Assembly (NCBI RefSeq): GCF_907177275.1 | Contig: NZ_CAJSLV010000042.1 | Span: 124,001-188,000, forward strand | Length of the DNA: 64,000 nucleotides | Reading direction: 5' to 3' | Origin: Actinacidiphila cocklensis | GTDB lineage: Bacteria > Actinomycetota > Actinomycetes > Streptomycetales > Streptomycetaceae | Part shown: piece after piece, positions 1 through 8,467 of the stretch | Numbering within the stretch: position 1 is the stretch's first letter | Layout: each line of letters starts with the position of its first letter | Position numbers and translations under genes: made by a program | The notes under the pieces: generated by a model | What the model was told of the DNA's origin: nothing | The model's database searches: none | What the model saw: only the letters and a program-made list of their open reading frames with translations

Positions 1-17
1 CGGGGGTGCCGGTGGGG

Positions 18-785
18 TCAGACGGTCTGGCCGCCGTCGACGACGAGGGCGGCGCCGGTGGTGAAGGCGGCGTCGGTAGAGCACAGCCAGAGCACGGCGG
101 AGGCGATCTCCTCGGGTTTGCCGAGACGGCCGACGGGTTCGTCGGCGATGAGTCCTTCGCGTCCGCCGGGCCGGGTGTCGCCGAAGCGGCGGATCATCTC
201 GGTGTCGATGATGCCGGGGCAGACGGCGTTGACGCGGATGCCCTGTGCGGCGTGGTCGAGCGCGGCGGAGCGGGTGAAGCCGATGATCCCGTGCTTGGCG
301 GCGGCGTAGGCGGCCTGGCCCTTGAAGCCCTTGACGCCGGCGCCGGAGGAGACGTTGACGATCGCGCCGCCGCCGTCCTGGAGGAGCATCTGCCGGATCT
401 GGGCGCGGGTGCACAGGAACGCTCCGGTGAGGCTGACGCCGAGGATGCGGTCCCAGTCCTCCTTGGCGGTGTCGGCGGCCGACTGGACGGGCTGCTCGAC
501 ACCGGCGTTGTTGAAGGCCGCGTCCAGGCTCCCGAAGCGTTCGACGGTCCGCTCGACCGCGGCCTGGACGTCTTCCTCGCTGGTGACGTCGCAGGTGAGG
601 ACGAGGGCTTCGCCGCCGTCTGCCTCGATGAGGCGGGCGGTCTCGCGCAGGCCGTCGGCGGACAGGTCGGCGAGGGCGACCCGTGCGCCCGCGCGGGCGA
701 AGGCGAGGGCGGTGGCGCGGCCGATACCGGAGGCAGCGCCGGTGACGAACGCGGTCCTGTCGTGGAAGTCGTAGGTGGTGCTCAC
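18..785 (-). CDS. SDR-family NAD(P)-dependent oxidoreductase
   Basis: A 255-residue classical short-chain dehydrogenase/reductase. The N-terminal TGAASGIGR dinucleotide-binding motif, the NNAG motif, a conserved Ser in NVSSGAG and the YAAAKHG catalytic motif are all present, as is the late VCPG segment. It is expected to oxidise or reduce a secondary alcohol or ketone in the cytoplasm; the substrate cannot be read from sequence. The start is GTG at 785. It is the last gene of a minus-strand oxidoreductase operon, separated from the preceding gene by about 180 bp, so it could also have its own promoter. Only 17 bases of the window lie beyond its stop. Confidence 0.9.
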   Translation of the reverse strand: MSTTYDFHDRTAFVTGAASGIGRATALAFARAGARVALADLSADGLRETARLIEADGGEALVLTCDVTSEEDVQAAVERTVERFGSLDAAFNNAGVEQPVQSAADTAKEDWDRILGVSLTGAFLCTRAQIRQMLLQDGGGAIVNVSSGAGVKGFKGQAAYAAAKHGIIGFTRSAALDHAAQGIRVNAVCPGIIDTEMIRRFGDTRPGGREGLIADEPVGRLGKPEEIASAVLWLCSTDAAFTTGAALVVDGGQTV

Positions 786-966
786 GCGTGTTGTCCCATC
801 GGAAGGTGGGCCGTCGAGGAAGGAGCCCCGGGGGGTGGGTCAGTGCCGTGAGGGCACTGGTGCGGTGGTGCCGTCGGGTACGCGGTCGGGGTAGTGCACT
901 GGGCCACGATCCGGTTCGGGTTGCGGGTGTGGGGAGGGGACTTGGGCGTTCGCCCAGGGTCAGGGG

Positions 967-1314
967 TCAGGAAGCGGCTTCGATGGTGATGCGCGTCGCC
1001 CGGCCGAGCTGGTCGGCGCTGACGTCGAGGTGGCCGAGGATAATCAGGTCGGCGGAGGGGGCGGGCCCATCCTGGTAGAAGAGGGCCAGGTTGCCCCAGG
1101 GCGCGTAGTAGGCGATGTCGCCGACCTTGGCCGCGGCCGGTTCGGGGGCGCCGGAGGTGTCCAGCTTGCGCGGCAGGTCGGCGACCCGCTCCGTGCTGTG
1201 GAAGTCCTTCAGGTCCAGGGTGAGCGGGAGCAGTTCGGTGAAGTCGCGGGCGGCGGGGCTGTTGTTCATGGTGGCCTCGACCGGGTGGCCGTCGAGGGTG
1301 ACCCGGATGCCCAT
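967..1314 (-). CDS. Cyclophilin-like fold protein
   Basis: A 115-residue small soluble protein resembling the 'cyclophilin-like' family of short beta-barrel proteins. Conserved family features are the N-terminal G-[IV]-R-V-T-[LV] strand, an F-x-x-L-L-P-L-T-L segment, GDIAYYAPWGNLALFY in the centre and a late I-I-L-G-H-L strand. No catalytic role is established for such single-domain proteins, and peptidyl-prolyl isomerase activity should not be assumed. It lies 20 bp downstream of the SDR gene on the same strand and is surely co-transcribed with it. These small proteins often accompany aldo-keto reductase, SDR or cupin operons, as here. Confidence 0.8.
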   Translation of the reverse strand: MGIRVTLDGHPVEATMNNSPAARDFTELLPLTLDLKDFHSTERVADLPRKLDTSGAPEPAAAKVGDIAYYAPWGNLALFYQDGPAPSADLIILGHLDVSADQLGRATRITIEAAS

Positions 1315-1334
1315 GGCAGTGCGTCCCGGAGTGA

Positions 1335-2000
1335 TCAGGCGGGCATGGGTTCGGCGTAATGCCGGAAGGTGCCGCCTTCGGTGTGGATGCCGTACAGCCG
1401 TTCGGCCAGTGCGTCGGGGCTGGAGTGCTGAGCGTCCGGGCGGATCGCACCGGGAACGATCAGCTGTGCGACGTGGATGTTCTCGGGCGCGAGCGCGTCG
1501 TGGAGCATCGCCGCATAGGCGCTCTCGGCGGCGAACGCGATCGAGGTACCGGCCACCTTCGGGTTCGGGCGGACGGCGCTGCCGCCGTTGACGAACAGCA
1601 GCGTGCCCCGGCCCAGCTCCCGCATTCCGGGCAGGACGGCGTTCACGCAGGTCACCGGGCCCTTCACGGAGAAGGCCACCGGGTCGTCCAGGTCGGCGGC
1701 AGTCGTGTCGAGGACCGGCTTCATGAAGTCGCCGCGGGGCACGGGGCTGAACTGGAGGACCTCGACGGGACCCAGCGTGTCGGCGGCTTCGTGCAGAGCC
1801 GCGGTGAGGGAGGCGGGGTCGAGGACGTCTGCGGTGAACCCGCGGGCGTGGACGTCGTCCCGGGCCAGCTCGGCGGACACGGCGTCCTGGTGCTGGGCGG
1901 TGCGTGAGATGAGGGCGACGCGGTGGCCGGCGGTCCCGAAGCGGCGGGCGGCGGCCAGGCCAAGGCCGGGGCCGGCGCCGATGAGGGCGAAGGTGGTCAC
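1335..2000 (-). CDS. SDR-family NAD(P)-binding protein, atypical
   Basis: A 221-residue Rossmann-fold protein of the short-chain dehydrogenase superfamily. The N-terminal glycine motif is G-A-G-P-G-L-G. The region following strand 4 reads Q-F-S-P rather than N-N-A-G, and a Ser-containing strand (FVNGGSA) is followed by S-A-Y-A-A-M-L, where the classical YxxxK lysine is missing. It therefore belongs to the divergent SDR group, and reductase activity is plausible but not certain. The start is GTG at 2000, preceded by AGGAGGAAC. It is 15 bp from the cupin gene upstream and 20 bp from the cyclophilin-like gene downstream, so it is in the same operon. Confidence 0.85.
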   Translation of the reverse strand: MTTFALIGAGPGLGLAAARRFGTAGHRVALISRTAQHQDAVSAELARDDVHARGFTADVLDPASLTAALHEAADTLGPVEVLQFSPVPRGDFMKPVLDTTAADLDDPVAFSVKGPVTCVNAVLPGMRELGRGTLLFVNGGSAVRPNPKVAGTSIAFAAESAYAAMLHDALAPENIHVAQLIVPGAIRPDAQHSSPDALAERLYGIHTEGGTFRHYAEPMPA

Positions 2001-2015
2001 GGTGTTCCTCCTCGT

Positions 2016-2426
2016 TCAGGCGGTGGCAGGGGTGGCGTGGTACTCCTCGTCGGTGACGGGGTCCAGCCAGTGCACGACGTCGTGGTCGTCGTCGCCCTCG
2101 TTGATGGCCAGGTGGACCATCAGCCGGTTCGGTGCGGCACCGTGCCAGTGCTCCTCGTCGGCCTCGAACAGCACGCGGTCACCGGGCCGGATGACCTCCA
2201 CCGGCCCGCCCCGGCGCTGGCACAGGCCGACCCCTTCGGTGACGAAGACGGTCTGCCCCAGCGGATGGCGGTGCCAGTGGGTACGGGCGCCGGGCATGAA
2301 GTGGACCAGGTTCGCGGTGACGCGGGACGGGGCCGGAGCGGCGGCGACGGCGTCGATGTAGACGTCGCCGGTGAACCAGTCGGCCGGCCCCTTGGCGGTG
2401 TCGATCGAGCTGCGGGTGATCTGCAC
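2016..2426 (-). CDS. Cupin-domain protein
   Basis: A 136-residue single-domain cupin. Motif 1 carries the metal ligands as H-W-H-R-H-P-L-G-Q, followed by the expected glutamate in the FVTEG strand. Motif 2 is represented by PGDRVLFEADEEHWHGA. Proteins of this shape are usually metal-binding isomerases, oxygenases or binding proteins of unknown substrate. The GTG start at 2426 is chosen because GAAGGAGC lies just upstream of it; the open frame extends further but only through the neighbouring dehydrogenase gene in another frame. Downstream spacing to the SDR is 15 bp, consistent with one transcript. Confidence 0.87.
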   Translation of the reverse strand: MQITRSSIDTAKGPADWFTGDVYIDAVAAAPAPSRVTANLVHFMPGARTHWHRHPLGQTVFVTEGVGLCQRRGGPVEVIRPGDRVLFEADEEHWHGAAPNRLMVHLAINEGDDDHDVVHWLDPVTDEEYHATPATA

Positions 2427-2452
2427 GGTTGCTCCTTCGGGCGGTGGGAGGG

Positions 2453-3469
2453 TCAGGGCTTGAGGAGGGTCTTGATGGCGCGGCGCTCGTCCATCGCCCT
2501 GTAGCCCTCGGCGACCTGGTCCAGGGGCAGGGTCTGGTCGAAGACCTTGCCCGGGGCGATCCGGCGGGTGAGAACGCGGTCGATGAGGTCGGGGAGGTAG
2601 CGGCGCACGGGGGCGGGGCCGCCCCGCAGGCCGACGTGGGAGAAGAACAGCTCCTGCCCGTCGATCGCAACCTCGTGGGGGACGCCGACGAAGCCGACGT
2701 TGCCGCCGGGCCGGGCCGCGTGCAGGGCCTGCCGCATGGCCTCGGCGGTGCCGACGCACTCCAGCACGCTGTCCGCGCCGATCCCGCCGGTCAGTTCCTT
2801 GATCCGTTCGACGCCCTCCTCGCCGCGCTCGGTGACGATGTCGGTGGCGCCGAACTCCCGGGCGAGCTTCTGGCGGCTCTCGTGCCGGGACATGGCGATG
2901 ATCCGCTGCGCGCCCATCTCCTTCGCGGCGATCACCCCGCACAGGCCGACCGCGCCGTCGCCGACGACCACGGCGGTCGAGCCGGGCTTGACCTCGGCGG
3001 CGTCGGCGGCCCACCAGCCGGTACCCATCACGTCGGACACGGCCAGCAGACCCGGCCAGAACCCCTCATCCGGCACCTCGCCGGTGGCGACCAGAGTGCC
3101 CTGGGCGTTGGGGATGCGCACGTACTCGGCCTGGCAGGTCGACATGAACTCGCGGTGCAGGCAGTTCGACTGGAAGCCGTTGCGGCAGTTCACGCAGGTG
3201 TTGTCCGAGGTCGCGAAGGAGCCGACGACGAACTGGCCCGGCTTCACCGAGGTGACCTCGGGGCCGACCTCCTCCACGAAGCCGACGTACTCGTGGCCCA
3301 TCGGGTGCGGGTCGCCGATCGGCTCCGCGCCACGGTAGGGCCACAGGTCCGAGCCGCACACACAGGTCACGGCCGTCCGGATGACCGCATCGGTGGGGTG
3401 AACGATCTTGGGGTCGTCCACGGCCTCGAACCGGACATCGCCGGGAGCATGGATCACTGCGCCGCGCAT
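2453..3469 (-). CDS. Zinc-dependent alcohol dehydrogenase (MDR family)
   Basis: A 338-residue medium-chain dehydrogenase/reductase. The catalytic zinc cysteine lies in T-C-V-C-G-S-D, the next ligand in GHEYVGFVEEVG, and the structural zinc region in DNTCVNCRNGFQSNC, although that cluster is spaced unusually. The NAD(P)-binding motif is VVGDGAVGLCG. It should interconvert an alcohol and an aldehyde or ketone. The ATG at 3469 follows GGAAGTCC and matches the usual N-terminus of the family; longer readings run into the divergent promoter. It is the first gene of the minus-strand operon and faces the MmyB-type regulator across 214 bp holding a 25-bp palindrome, so that regulator probably controls it. 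Confidence 0.92.
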   Translation of the reverse strand: MRGAVIHAPGDVRFEAVDDPKIVHPTDAVIRTAVTCVCGSDLWPYRGAEPIGDPHPMGHEYVGFVEEVGPEVTSVKPGQFVVGSFATSDNTCVNCRNGFQSNCLHREFMSTCQAEYVRIPNAQGTLVATGEVPDEGFWPGLLAVSDVMGTGWWAADAAEVKPGSTAVVVGDGAVGLCGVIAAKEMGAQRIIAMSRHESRQKLAREFGATDIVTERGEEGVERIKELTGGIGADSVLECVGTAEAMRQALHAARPGGNVGFVGVPHEVAIDGQELFFSHVGLRGGPAPVRRYLPDLIDRVLTRRIAPGKVFDQTLPLDQVAEGYRAMDERRAIKTLLKP

Positions 3470-3627
3470 GAGTAGGACTTCCTTTGCGTGCCGAGGCGTA
3501 CGGCCGCCAGATGACCGGGACCGTCGCCGTGTACAGGGCGGGGTGCACGCCCGTCGTGATGGGACGGGCGGAAAGCACCACGTCATCCAGGTAACCCGGT
3601 CCTCGCGGGCGTAGCGAGACACCATCA

Positions 3628-3652
3628 AGGGGTGTACTGCCAGTACACCCCT
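3628..3652. promoter_or_regulatory. Perfect 11-bp inverted repeat in divergent promoter (probable operator)
   Basis: The left arm AGGGGTGTACT (3628-3638) and right arm AGTACACCCCT (3642-3652) are exact reverse complements separated by GCC. The site lies 31 bp before the regulator's GTG and about 160 bp before the dehydrogenase start. Its size and symmetry fit a dimeric HTH regulator, most simply autorepression plus control of the operon. That assignment is inference. Confidence 0.75.
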
Positions 3653-3683
3653 ATGGACGCGGGCAGGACGTACCGTCGAAGGC

Positions 3684-4565
3684 GTGGACAACCAGGCAGA
3701 GGTCCGCGAGTTCCTGACCTCGCGGCGCGCGAAGATCAACCCCGAGCAGGCAGGACTGCCCGCAGGCAGCCGCCGGCGAGTGCCCGGCCTGCGCCGCAGC
3801 GAGGTCGCCGCGCTCGCCGATGTGAGCGTGGAGTACTACGCCAAGCTGGAGCGCGGAAACCTCGCCGGAGCCTCCCCGGCCGTCCTCGAAGCCGTCGCCC
3901 GCGCCCTCCAGCTCGACGACGCCGAACGCGCTCACCTCATGAACCTGGCACATGCCGCCGACGGCTCCGAGGCCCTCACCCGGCCCCGCCGCCGCGCCAC
4001 CCGGGCCTGGACCGCGCACCGGAGCGTGCAATGGGTGCTGGACGCCGTCACCGCCGGCCCGGCCTTCGTCCGCAACGGCCGCATGGACATCCTCGCCACC
4101 AACCAGCTCGCCCGCGCCTTCTACGACGACGTCTACGCCACGCCCGGCAACCAGGCAAACCTGGCCCGCTTCCAGTTCCTCGACCCCGCCTCGCGCCGCT
4201 TCTACCCCGACTGGGACCTGGCCGCCGACATCGCCGTGGCCATCCTGCGCACCGAAGCCGGCCGCAACCCCCACGACAAGGACCTGCACGACCTAGTCGG
4301 CGAGCTGTCCACCCGCAGCGACGACTTCCGCACCCGCTGGGGCGCCCACAACGTCCGCCACCACGGCACCGGCACCAAACGCTTCCACCACCACACCGTC
4401 GGCGACCTCACCCTCGCCTACGAGGGCCTGGAAATGGCCGCCGAACCCGGCCTCACCCTCACCATCTACACCGCCGAACCCGGCTCACCCTCCGAAGAGG
4501 GCCTACGCCTGCTCTCCTCCTGGGCCGCCACGCCCCAGGCCCTCGCACCACACCCAGGCGACTGA
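3684..4565 (+). CDS. HTH transcriptional regulator, MmyB-type sensor domain
   Basis: A 293-residue regulator. Residues about 5-80 form an XRE-like helix-turn-helix, with the typical R-R-x-x-P-G-L-R-R-S-E-V-A-A-L-A-D-V-S and Y-Y-x-x-L-E-R-G-N segments. The rest matches the MmyB-like ligand-binding (PAS-like) domain: VLDAVTAGPAFVRNGRMDILATN, the R-F-x-F-L-D-P central motif, the H-x-V-G-D-L-T-L-A-Y-E strand and a C-terminal Y-T-A-E-P-G-S-P-S-E. The family is abundant in Streptomyces and usually controls a divergent oxidoreductase gene, exactly the arrangement here. The GTG at 3684 is the start; the palindrome at 3628-3652 is its likely binding site. Confidence 0.92.
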   Translation: MDNQAEVREFLTSRRAKINPEQAGLPAGSRRRVPGLRRSEVAALADVSVEYYAKLERGNLAGASPAVLEAVARALQLDDAERAHLMNLAHAADGSEALTRPRRRATRAWTAHRSVQWVLDAVTAGPAFVRNGRMDILATNQLARAFYDDVYATPGNQANLARFQFLDPASRRFYPDWDLAADIAVAILRTEAGRNPHDKDLHDLVGELSTRSDDFRTRWGAHNVRHHGTGTKRFHHHTVGDLTLAYEGLEMAAEPGLTLTIYTAEPGSPSEEGLRLLSSWAATPQALAPHPGD

Positions 4566-4605
4566 CGATCCCCTGCCAACCGTGACCGTGCTCACCATGA
4601 CGCCC

Positions 4606-4731
4606 CTGTCGTTAAACGATCGTTTGACGACAGGCAGCCGACGCGTCCAATGAACCTCTGCAATCCGGGGGTCCGCGGCGGCGCGAATCCAATCGGATCC
4701 GATGGTGATTGCTGACAGGGTTTGACGACAG
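4606..4731. promoter_or_regulatory. Res-like palindromes upstream of resolvase gene
   Basis: A 28-bp near-perfect palindrome at 4606-4633 has half-sites CTGTCGTTAAACGA and TCGTTTGACGACAG, which match at 13 of 14 positions. The half-site GTTTGACGACAG recurs at 4720-4731, and a 12-bp perfect palindrome ATCGGATCCGAT lies between at 4692-4703. Spaced palindromic subsites directly upstream of a small serine recombinase are the usual layout of a res recombination site. No recombination activity can be shown from sequence. Confidence 0.6.
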
Positions 4732-4768
4732 ATATAGGGTCCGACCCTCCGCACGGAAGCGGCCCTCG

Positions 4769-5694
4769 GTGGCGAACCTGGTCTACAAACGGGTCTCGAC
4801 CGACCAGCAGTCGACCGCCCGGCAGAACCTCGTCCTGGACGAAGCCGGGATCGAGGACGCGATCGTCTTCGAGGAGGACCCGGGCACCTCCAGCTGCCTC
4901 CACCCCCGCCAGCCCCTGAAGTTCCGCGAACTGCTCATCTACGCGCGCCGGGGCGACACCGTGCACATCTCCGAGATCTTCCGCCTCGTACGCGGCACTG
5001 GCCACATCCTCGACGTGCTCGACGTCCTCCACCGCGAGCAGGTGGCGCTGCGCATCCACGACGGAGCGTTGTCCGCGATGGACCTCACCGCCCGCCACCC
5101 GCGCACCGGAGAGCTCTGTCCACCGTGAAGTTCATGGTGCAGACCCTCGCCGCCGCCGGCGAACTCCAGCGCGACGTCCAGCGCGAGCTGACCTACGACG
5201 GACTGCGCGCCGCCGAGGCCAAGGGCAGCAAGGGCGGACGCCGCCCCGCCGTGGCGGCCGCGAAGACCGACACCGTACGCACCGCGTACCTGGAAGGCCG
5301 CTCCATCGCCGCCCTCGCCCGCGACCACCACGTCAGCCGCGCTGCCATCCGAACCGCCGTCGCCGACCTCCTGCCCGACCACACCGCCATCGAGGAGGAC
5401 GCCCCCGCCCTGGAGCTGCCGGTCACCCTCGACATGCCGGGCAAGGTCGTCGGCTACCTCCGCGCGGCCGACCTGGAGCCCGCCGAGCGCGCCGCGCTCG
5501 ACCAGGGGGCGACCGTACGGCGCGGCCAGGGCTACACCCTGCGCGTCACCGCCGTCCCCGCCGTGCACCGACAACTCCTTGCCCGCTGCCAGCCGCTCGA
5601 CGGCGGCCAGGGCGTCCCGGCGGTCCCGGCCCAGCGCAAGGCCCGCCGCGAGTACGAGAACCGCGTCAGCACCCTCACGCCGACCGGACCATGA
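4769..5694 (+). pseudogene. Serine recombinase (resolvase), single-base frameshift
   Basis: The first frame (GTG 4769 to stop 5128) encodes a resolvase N-terminal domain: YKRVSTDQQ contains the catalytic Ser, and GDTVHISEIFRLVRGT is the conserved helix region. A second frame continues to 5694 with the helix-turn-helix part (EGRSIAALARDHHVSRAAIR). Protein similarity crosses the junction without a gap: the reading E-L-[L]-S-T-V-K-F needs one extra C near 5116. The simplest reading is a one-base deletion in an intact resolvase; a sequencing error is possible. The C-terminal tail beyond the HTH is longer than in Tn3-type resolvases. A TTG at 4709 is an alternative upstream start. Confidence 0.85.
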
Positions 5695-5873
5695 TCGTTC
5701 TCACCGATAACCGCTGTACCGCTGTTCCCCGAGGCCGGGTTCCCGGTGACAGGGGCAACGGACGCGACCGACCCGTCGCGTCGCAAGCCTGAGTGCTCTC
5801 ACCGAAGGGTGAGCACCGAGTCGCGCGAGAGCGAGGTGGGAGGCCGAGCGGGCAGGGTGGGCACTTCCGGGTC

Positions 5874-6512
5874 TCACCGAGCGATGGCCATGGCGAAGGG
5901 CACTGGTCCCAGCGCACGGACGAGGCTGCCGACCATGAGCACGAAGGCCTCGGGCACCCGGGCAGTCGTCACGTCTCCGAGGTCGATGATCCACTCCGGC
6001 GGCCAGCCCAGGTCGCCGAGCAGACTGCCGACGACCTGTTTGGCGTCGGCGTCGTTGCCGGAGACGAATACGGAGGGGGCGATGGTCAGTTTGCCCGGGT
6101 CGGCCATGACCGAGTCGTGCACGGTGTTGAGGGTCTTCACCACGCGTACGTCCGGTAGCGCCTGCTGAATCTCCTCGGCGAGGCTGCTGCCCGGGTAGAG
6201 GGGCACCGATGCGAAGCCGGCGGAGTCGAATTCGGCGGCGTTCGCGATGTCGACCAGGACTTTGCCCGCCAGCTGTGGCGCAAGGCCGGTGAGCACAGCC
6301 AGCGACGCCGAGCCGGGCGTGGTGTTGATGACCACCTCGGCCGAATCGGCCGCGTCCTGCCGGCCAGTGACGCGTATTCCGGAACCGGCCCAATCGGCTG
6401 CCGTGTTCTGCGGGGCGCGGGAGCCCACGATGACCTGGTGCCCCGCGTCGTGCAGTTTGCCGGCGAGTGCCCGGGCCACGTTGCCGGAGCCGAGGACGGT
6501 GATCGTCGTCAT
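5874..6512 (-). CDS. NADPH-dependent F420 reductase-like protein
   Basis: A 212-residue Rossmann protein. The N-terminus I-T-V-L-G-S-G-N-V-A-R-A-L is the dinucleotide motif, and the following VGSRAP suggests NADP preference. The central segment VVINTTPG and late VKTLNTV strand match the NADPH:F420 oxidoreductase/YedG-like 'coenzyme F420-dependent NADP reductase' family. It may move hydride between NADPH and F420 or act on a small carbonyl substrate. It is transcribed divergently from the HxlR regulator at 6624 across 111 bp, a common pairing in which the regulator responds to a redox or carbonyl signal. The ATG at 6512 follows AAGGAGCG. Confidence 0.85.
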   Translation of the reverse strand: MTTITVLGSGNVARALAGKLHDAGHQVIVGSRAPQNTAADWAGSGIRVTGRQDAADSAEVVINTTPGSASLAVLTGLAPQLAGKVLVDIANAAEFDSAGFASVPLYPGSSLAEEIQQALPDVRVVKTLNTVHDSVMADPGKLTIAPSVFVSGNDADAKQVVGSLLGDLGWPPEWIIDLGDVTTARVPEAFVLMVGSLVRALGPVPFAMAIAR

Positions 6513-6573
6513 GCGCTGTTCGCTCCTTGATCGGGTGGGGATTGCTCACGAGCGAAGTTTGGCGGGGCTACCG

Positions 6574-6596
6574 TTGAAAGGGAGTACGCACTTCAA
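6574..6596. promoter_or_regulatory. Short inverted repeat between F420-reductase-like and HxlR genes
   Basis: TTGAA (6574-6578) and TTCAA (6592-6596) form an inverted repeat with 13 bp between them, 28 bp before the HxlR start codon. It is a candidate operator for the winged-helix regulator. The arms are short and the assignment is weak. Confidence 0.35.
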
Positions 6597-6623
6597 GGTG
6601 GCCAGCGCACGCGAAGGGATGCC

Positions 6624-7028
6624 ATGACCACGCGCACCGCCGCTCAACGACATGCCGAGGCTCGCATCTCACACCAGGCCCGCTTCAGCGACTGCCCGAC
6701 CAACCGGCTTCTGGACCGCATCGGCGAGAAGTGGGTCGCTCTCATCTTCAAGGAGCTGGCCGAGGGCGGCCCGCGCCGCTACGGCGAGCTGGCTGATGCG
6801 ATCGCAGGGGCGAGCCAGAAGATGCTCACCCAGACGCTGCGTCGCCTCGAACGCGATGGCCTGCTCTCGCGTACCGTCACGCCGGCTGTGCCGGTACGCG
6901 TGGACTACGCGCTTACGCCGCTGGGGCAGAGCCTCGTGCCCGTCCTACTGGCCGTGACACGTTGGGCCGAGCAGAATATCGAACAGATCGACGTCGCTCG
7001 CGAGGCACACGATGCCCAGCATCATTGA
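6624..7028 (+). CDS. HxlR-family winged-helix regulator
   Basis: A 134-residue protein with the HxlR signature: C-P-T-N-R-L-L-D-R-I-G-E-K-W before the winged helix, R-R-Y-G-E-L in the recognition region, and S-Q-K-M-L-T-Q-T-L-R-R-L-E-R-D-G-L as the wing-proximal helix. The family cysteine near the N-terminus (SDCPTN), often a redox or electrophile sensor, is present. It probably controls the divergent F420-reductase-like gene. The ATG at 6624 follows AAGGGATGCC. Confidence 0.92.
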   Translation: MTTRTAAQRHAEARISHQARFSDCPTNRLLDRIGEKWVALIFKELAEGGPRRYGELADAIAGASQKMLTQTLRRLERDGLLSRTVTPAVPVRVDYALTPLGQSLVPVLLAVTRWAEQNIEQIDVAREAHDAQHH

Positions 7029-7080
7029 GTGACCGGCTGCTGGCAGACGGGGTGTCGACCAAGATCAACCTGTTTGCACG

Positions 7081-7240
7081 GAGCTTCACGCGCTTGTCTG
7101 CCCGTCGGGGATCGATCTGTCCGGCGCAGCCCTGCGCTATCTGTCCGGTCTGCTGGCCGCCCGGCACCGGGAGCGCGGGACACGATGGCGCCGGCTCAGT
7201 ACGGACCGGCGGGCCCCGCTGGTCCTGGCCCACTTGCGCT
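7081..7240 (+). pseudogene. Transposase remnant, N-terminal fragment (IS5-like)
   Basis: In the frame beginning at 7081 the translation contains C-P-S-G-I-D-L-S-G-A-A-L-R-Y-L-S-G-L-L-A-A-R followed by R-G-T-R-W-R-R-L and A-P-L-V-L-A-H-L-R. This resembles the first 55 or so residues of the short IS5-type transposases common in Streptomyces. There is no proper start, the similarity ends near 7240, and no DDE domain or terminal inverted repeats follow. It is an insertion-sequence scrap in the 314-bp gap between the HxlR and NIPSNAP genes. Confidence 0.6.
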
Positions 7241-7342
7241 TGGTCATGGGAGCAGCATGCCACGCCGCGCAAATCCGGGGGGCTGCTGCTGGACCTCGGC
7301 AGTAGGGTCCGCCCGCTCATCACGCCCGAGCGGGCGGACTGG

Positions 7343-7657
7343 CTAGGAGGCGTCGGGCAGGAGCGGGCGCATGAACGTGCGCTCGTAGCGCAGTACGCAG
7401 CCGCTCTCGTCCCTGATCCGGTCCGCCTCGACGAACTCGGGATCCTTGCCGAACAGGGTCCGGTACTCCTCGTACGCGGCAAGGCTGGGGAAGCTGAACA
7501 GGGCCAGTGCCTTGTCGCTGGCACCCTCGGACGGCAGGAAGTACCCGTGATGCACACCCCCGTGACGGCCGACCAGGTCCATCCAGCGACCCGCGAAGCG
7601 CTCGAACGCATCGATCTCCGCCGGGTCGATGACGTATTCGACCACGCAAGTAATCAT
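7343..7657 (-). CDS. NIPSNAP-family protein
   Basis: A 104-residue single-domain protein of the dimeric alpha/beta barrel superfamily. It opens with the strand I-T-C-V-V-E-Y-V-I-D-P, followed by a helix ending in W-M-D-L-V-G-R-H-G-G-V-H-H-G-Y-F-L-P, then A-L-F-S-F-P-S-L-A-A-Y-E-E-Y-R. Small bacterial NIPSNAP proteins have no settled biochemical role and are usually cytoplasmic dimers. It stands alone on the minus strand next to the transposase scrap, with a gene of unknown function upstream. Confidence 0.88.
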   Translation of the reverse strand: MITCVVEYVIDPAEIDAFERFAGRWMDLVGRHGGVHHGYFLPSEGASDKALALFSFPSLAAYEEYRTLFGKDPEFVEADRIRDESGCVLRYERTFMRPLLPDAS

Positions 7658-7702
7658 CCTTCGACACTAAGGCTTGTCCCCCGGTCCAGTAGAAGAGGCC
7701 GG

Positions 7703-8362
7703 CTACGCAGATCCAGCGCGGTCCACATCTCCGGCCCAGCGGCGGTTGTCCCCGTCAGGGTCGGCCCGAGCGGCATTGAGGGTGGTTTCGAACAGGTTCT
7801 GCAGTCGTGGTGGGTACGCCTCACGCGACACGGGCCGCATGCGCATCACGTGGTAGCGGAGCTCCGCGTCCGTGGTCTCGGCGTAGACCCGCATCGACAC
7901 CTCCATCCACGCTTCGGCCGCCTCCTGCGAGGCGTCCAGCGAGGCCGCTCGGGTCCCGTCCGGCGCGTAAGCTGCGGACCGGTCCGCGCGAAGCGGCATG
8001 CCCGCCCAGTACCAGGCCCGCGTTGCGCCCGCGCGCTCGGCATCGGTGCCTGACCGCAGATACTCGACAAGTGCTTCCAGCACGCGGCGGCGGCCGAAGC
8101 CGTAGAGGGCGGGTTCGACGAACCAGCGGCAGAAGCTCGGGTCCGGGTCGTGCACGGCGGCGGCCATGAGGGGCGCGAACAGCTCGTCTGCCAGGCGCGG
8201 GCTTTCGAGAAGCGGGCGTCTCACGGCATGGGCCAGGTTCCGAGCCCTCCTCATGGCCGGCGTGCCCGGCGCGTCGACGTCGACCCCGAGGAGCCGCGCC
8301 ACCTCCGCGGCGCACGCCAGAAACGCGCGCTGCCTGTCCGTGTCTTCTGCCTTGTCGGTCAC
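7703..8362 (-). CDS. Hypothetical helical protein, possibly HEAT-like
   Basis: A 219-residue protein with no recognised motif. It is rich in Ala, Arg and Leu with regularly spaced helices, such as EVARLLGVDVDAP and RRRVLEALVEYLRSG, and conserved-looking aromatic segments (SFCRWFVEPALYGFGRRRV). The pattern suggests an all-helical repeat protein, comparable to the HEAT-type protein at 19679-20959. The GTG at 8362 is preferred, since the upstream extension is low-complexity. It is divergent from the DinB gene with about 105 bp between start codons. No function is proposed. Confidence 0.65.
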   Translation of the reverse strand: MTDKAEDTDRQRAFLACAAEVARLLGVDVDAPGTPAMRRARNLAHAVRRPLLESPRLADELFAPLMAAAVHDPDPSFCRWFVEPALYGFGRRRVLEALVEYLRSGTDAERAGATRAWYWAGMPLRADRSAAYAPDGTRAASLDASQEAAEAWMEVSMRVYAETTDAELRYHVMRMRPVSREAYPPRLQNLFETTLNAARADPDGDNRRWAGDVDRAGSA

Positions 8363-8467
8363 GGCAGCATTCTGTACTGGCGCGCTGCCGCCCGTGCGGC
8401 GCGAAGCCGCCAGGCGGAGCGCCTCATACCAGGACCACGATCCGACGGCCGCCGTTAGCATCGGCGC

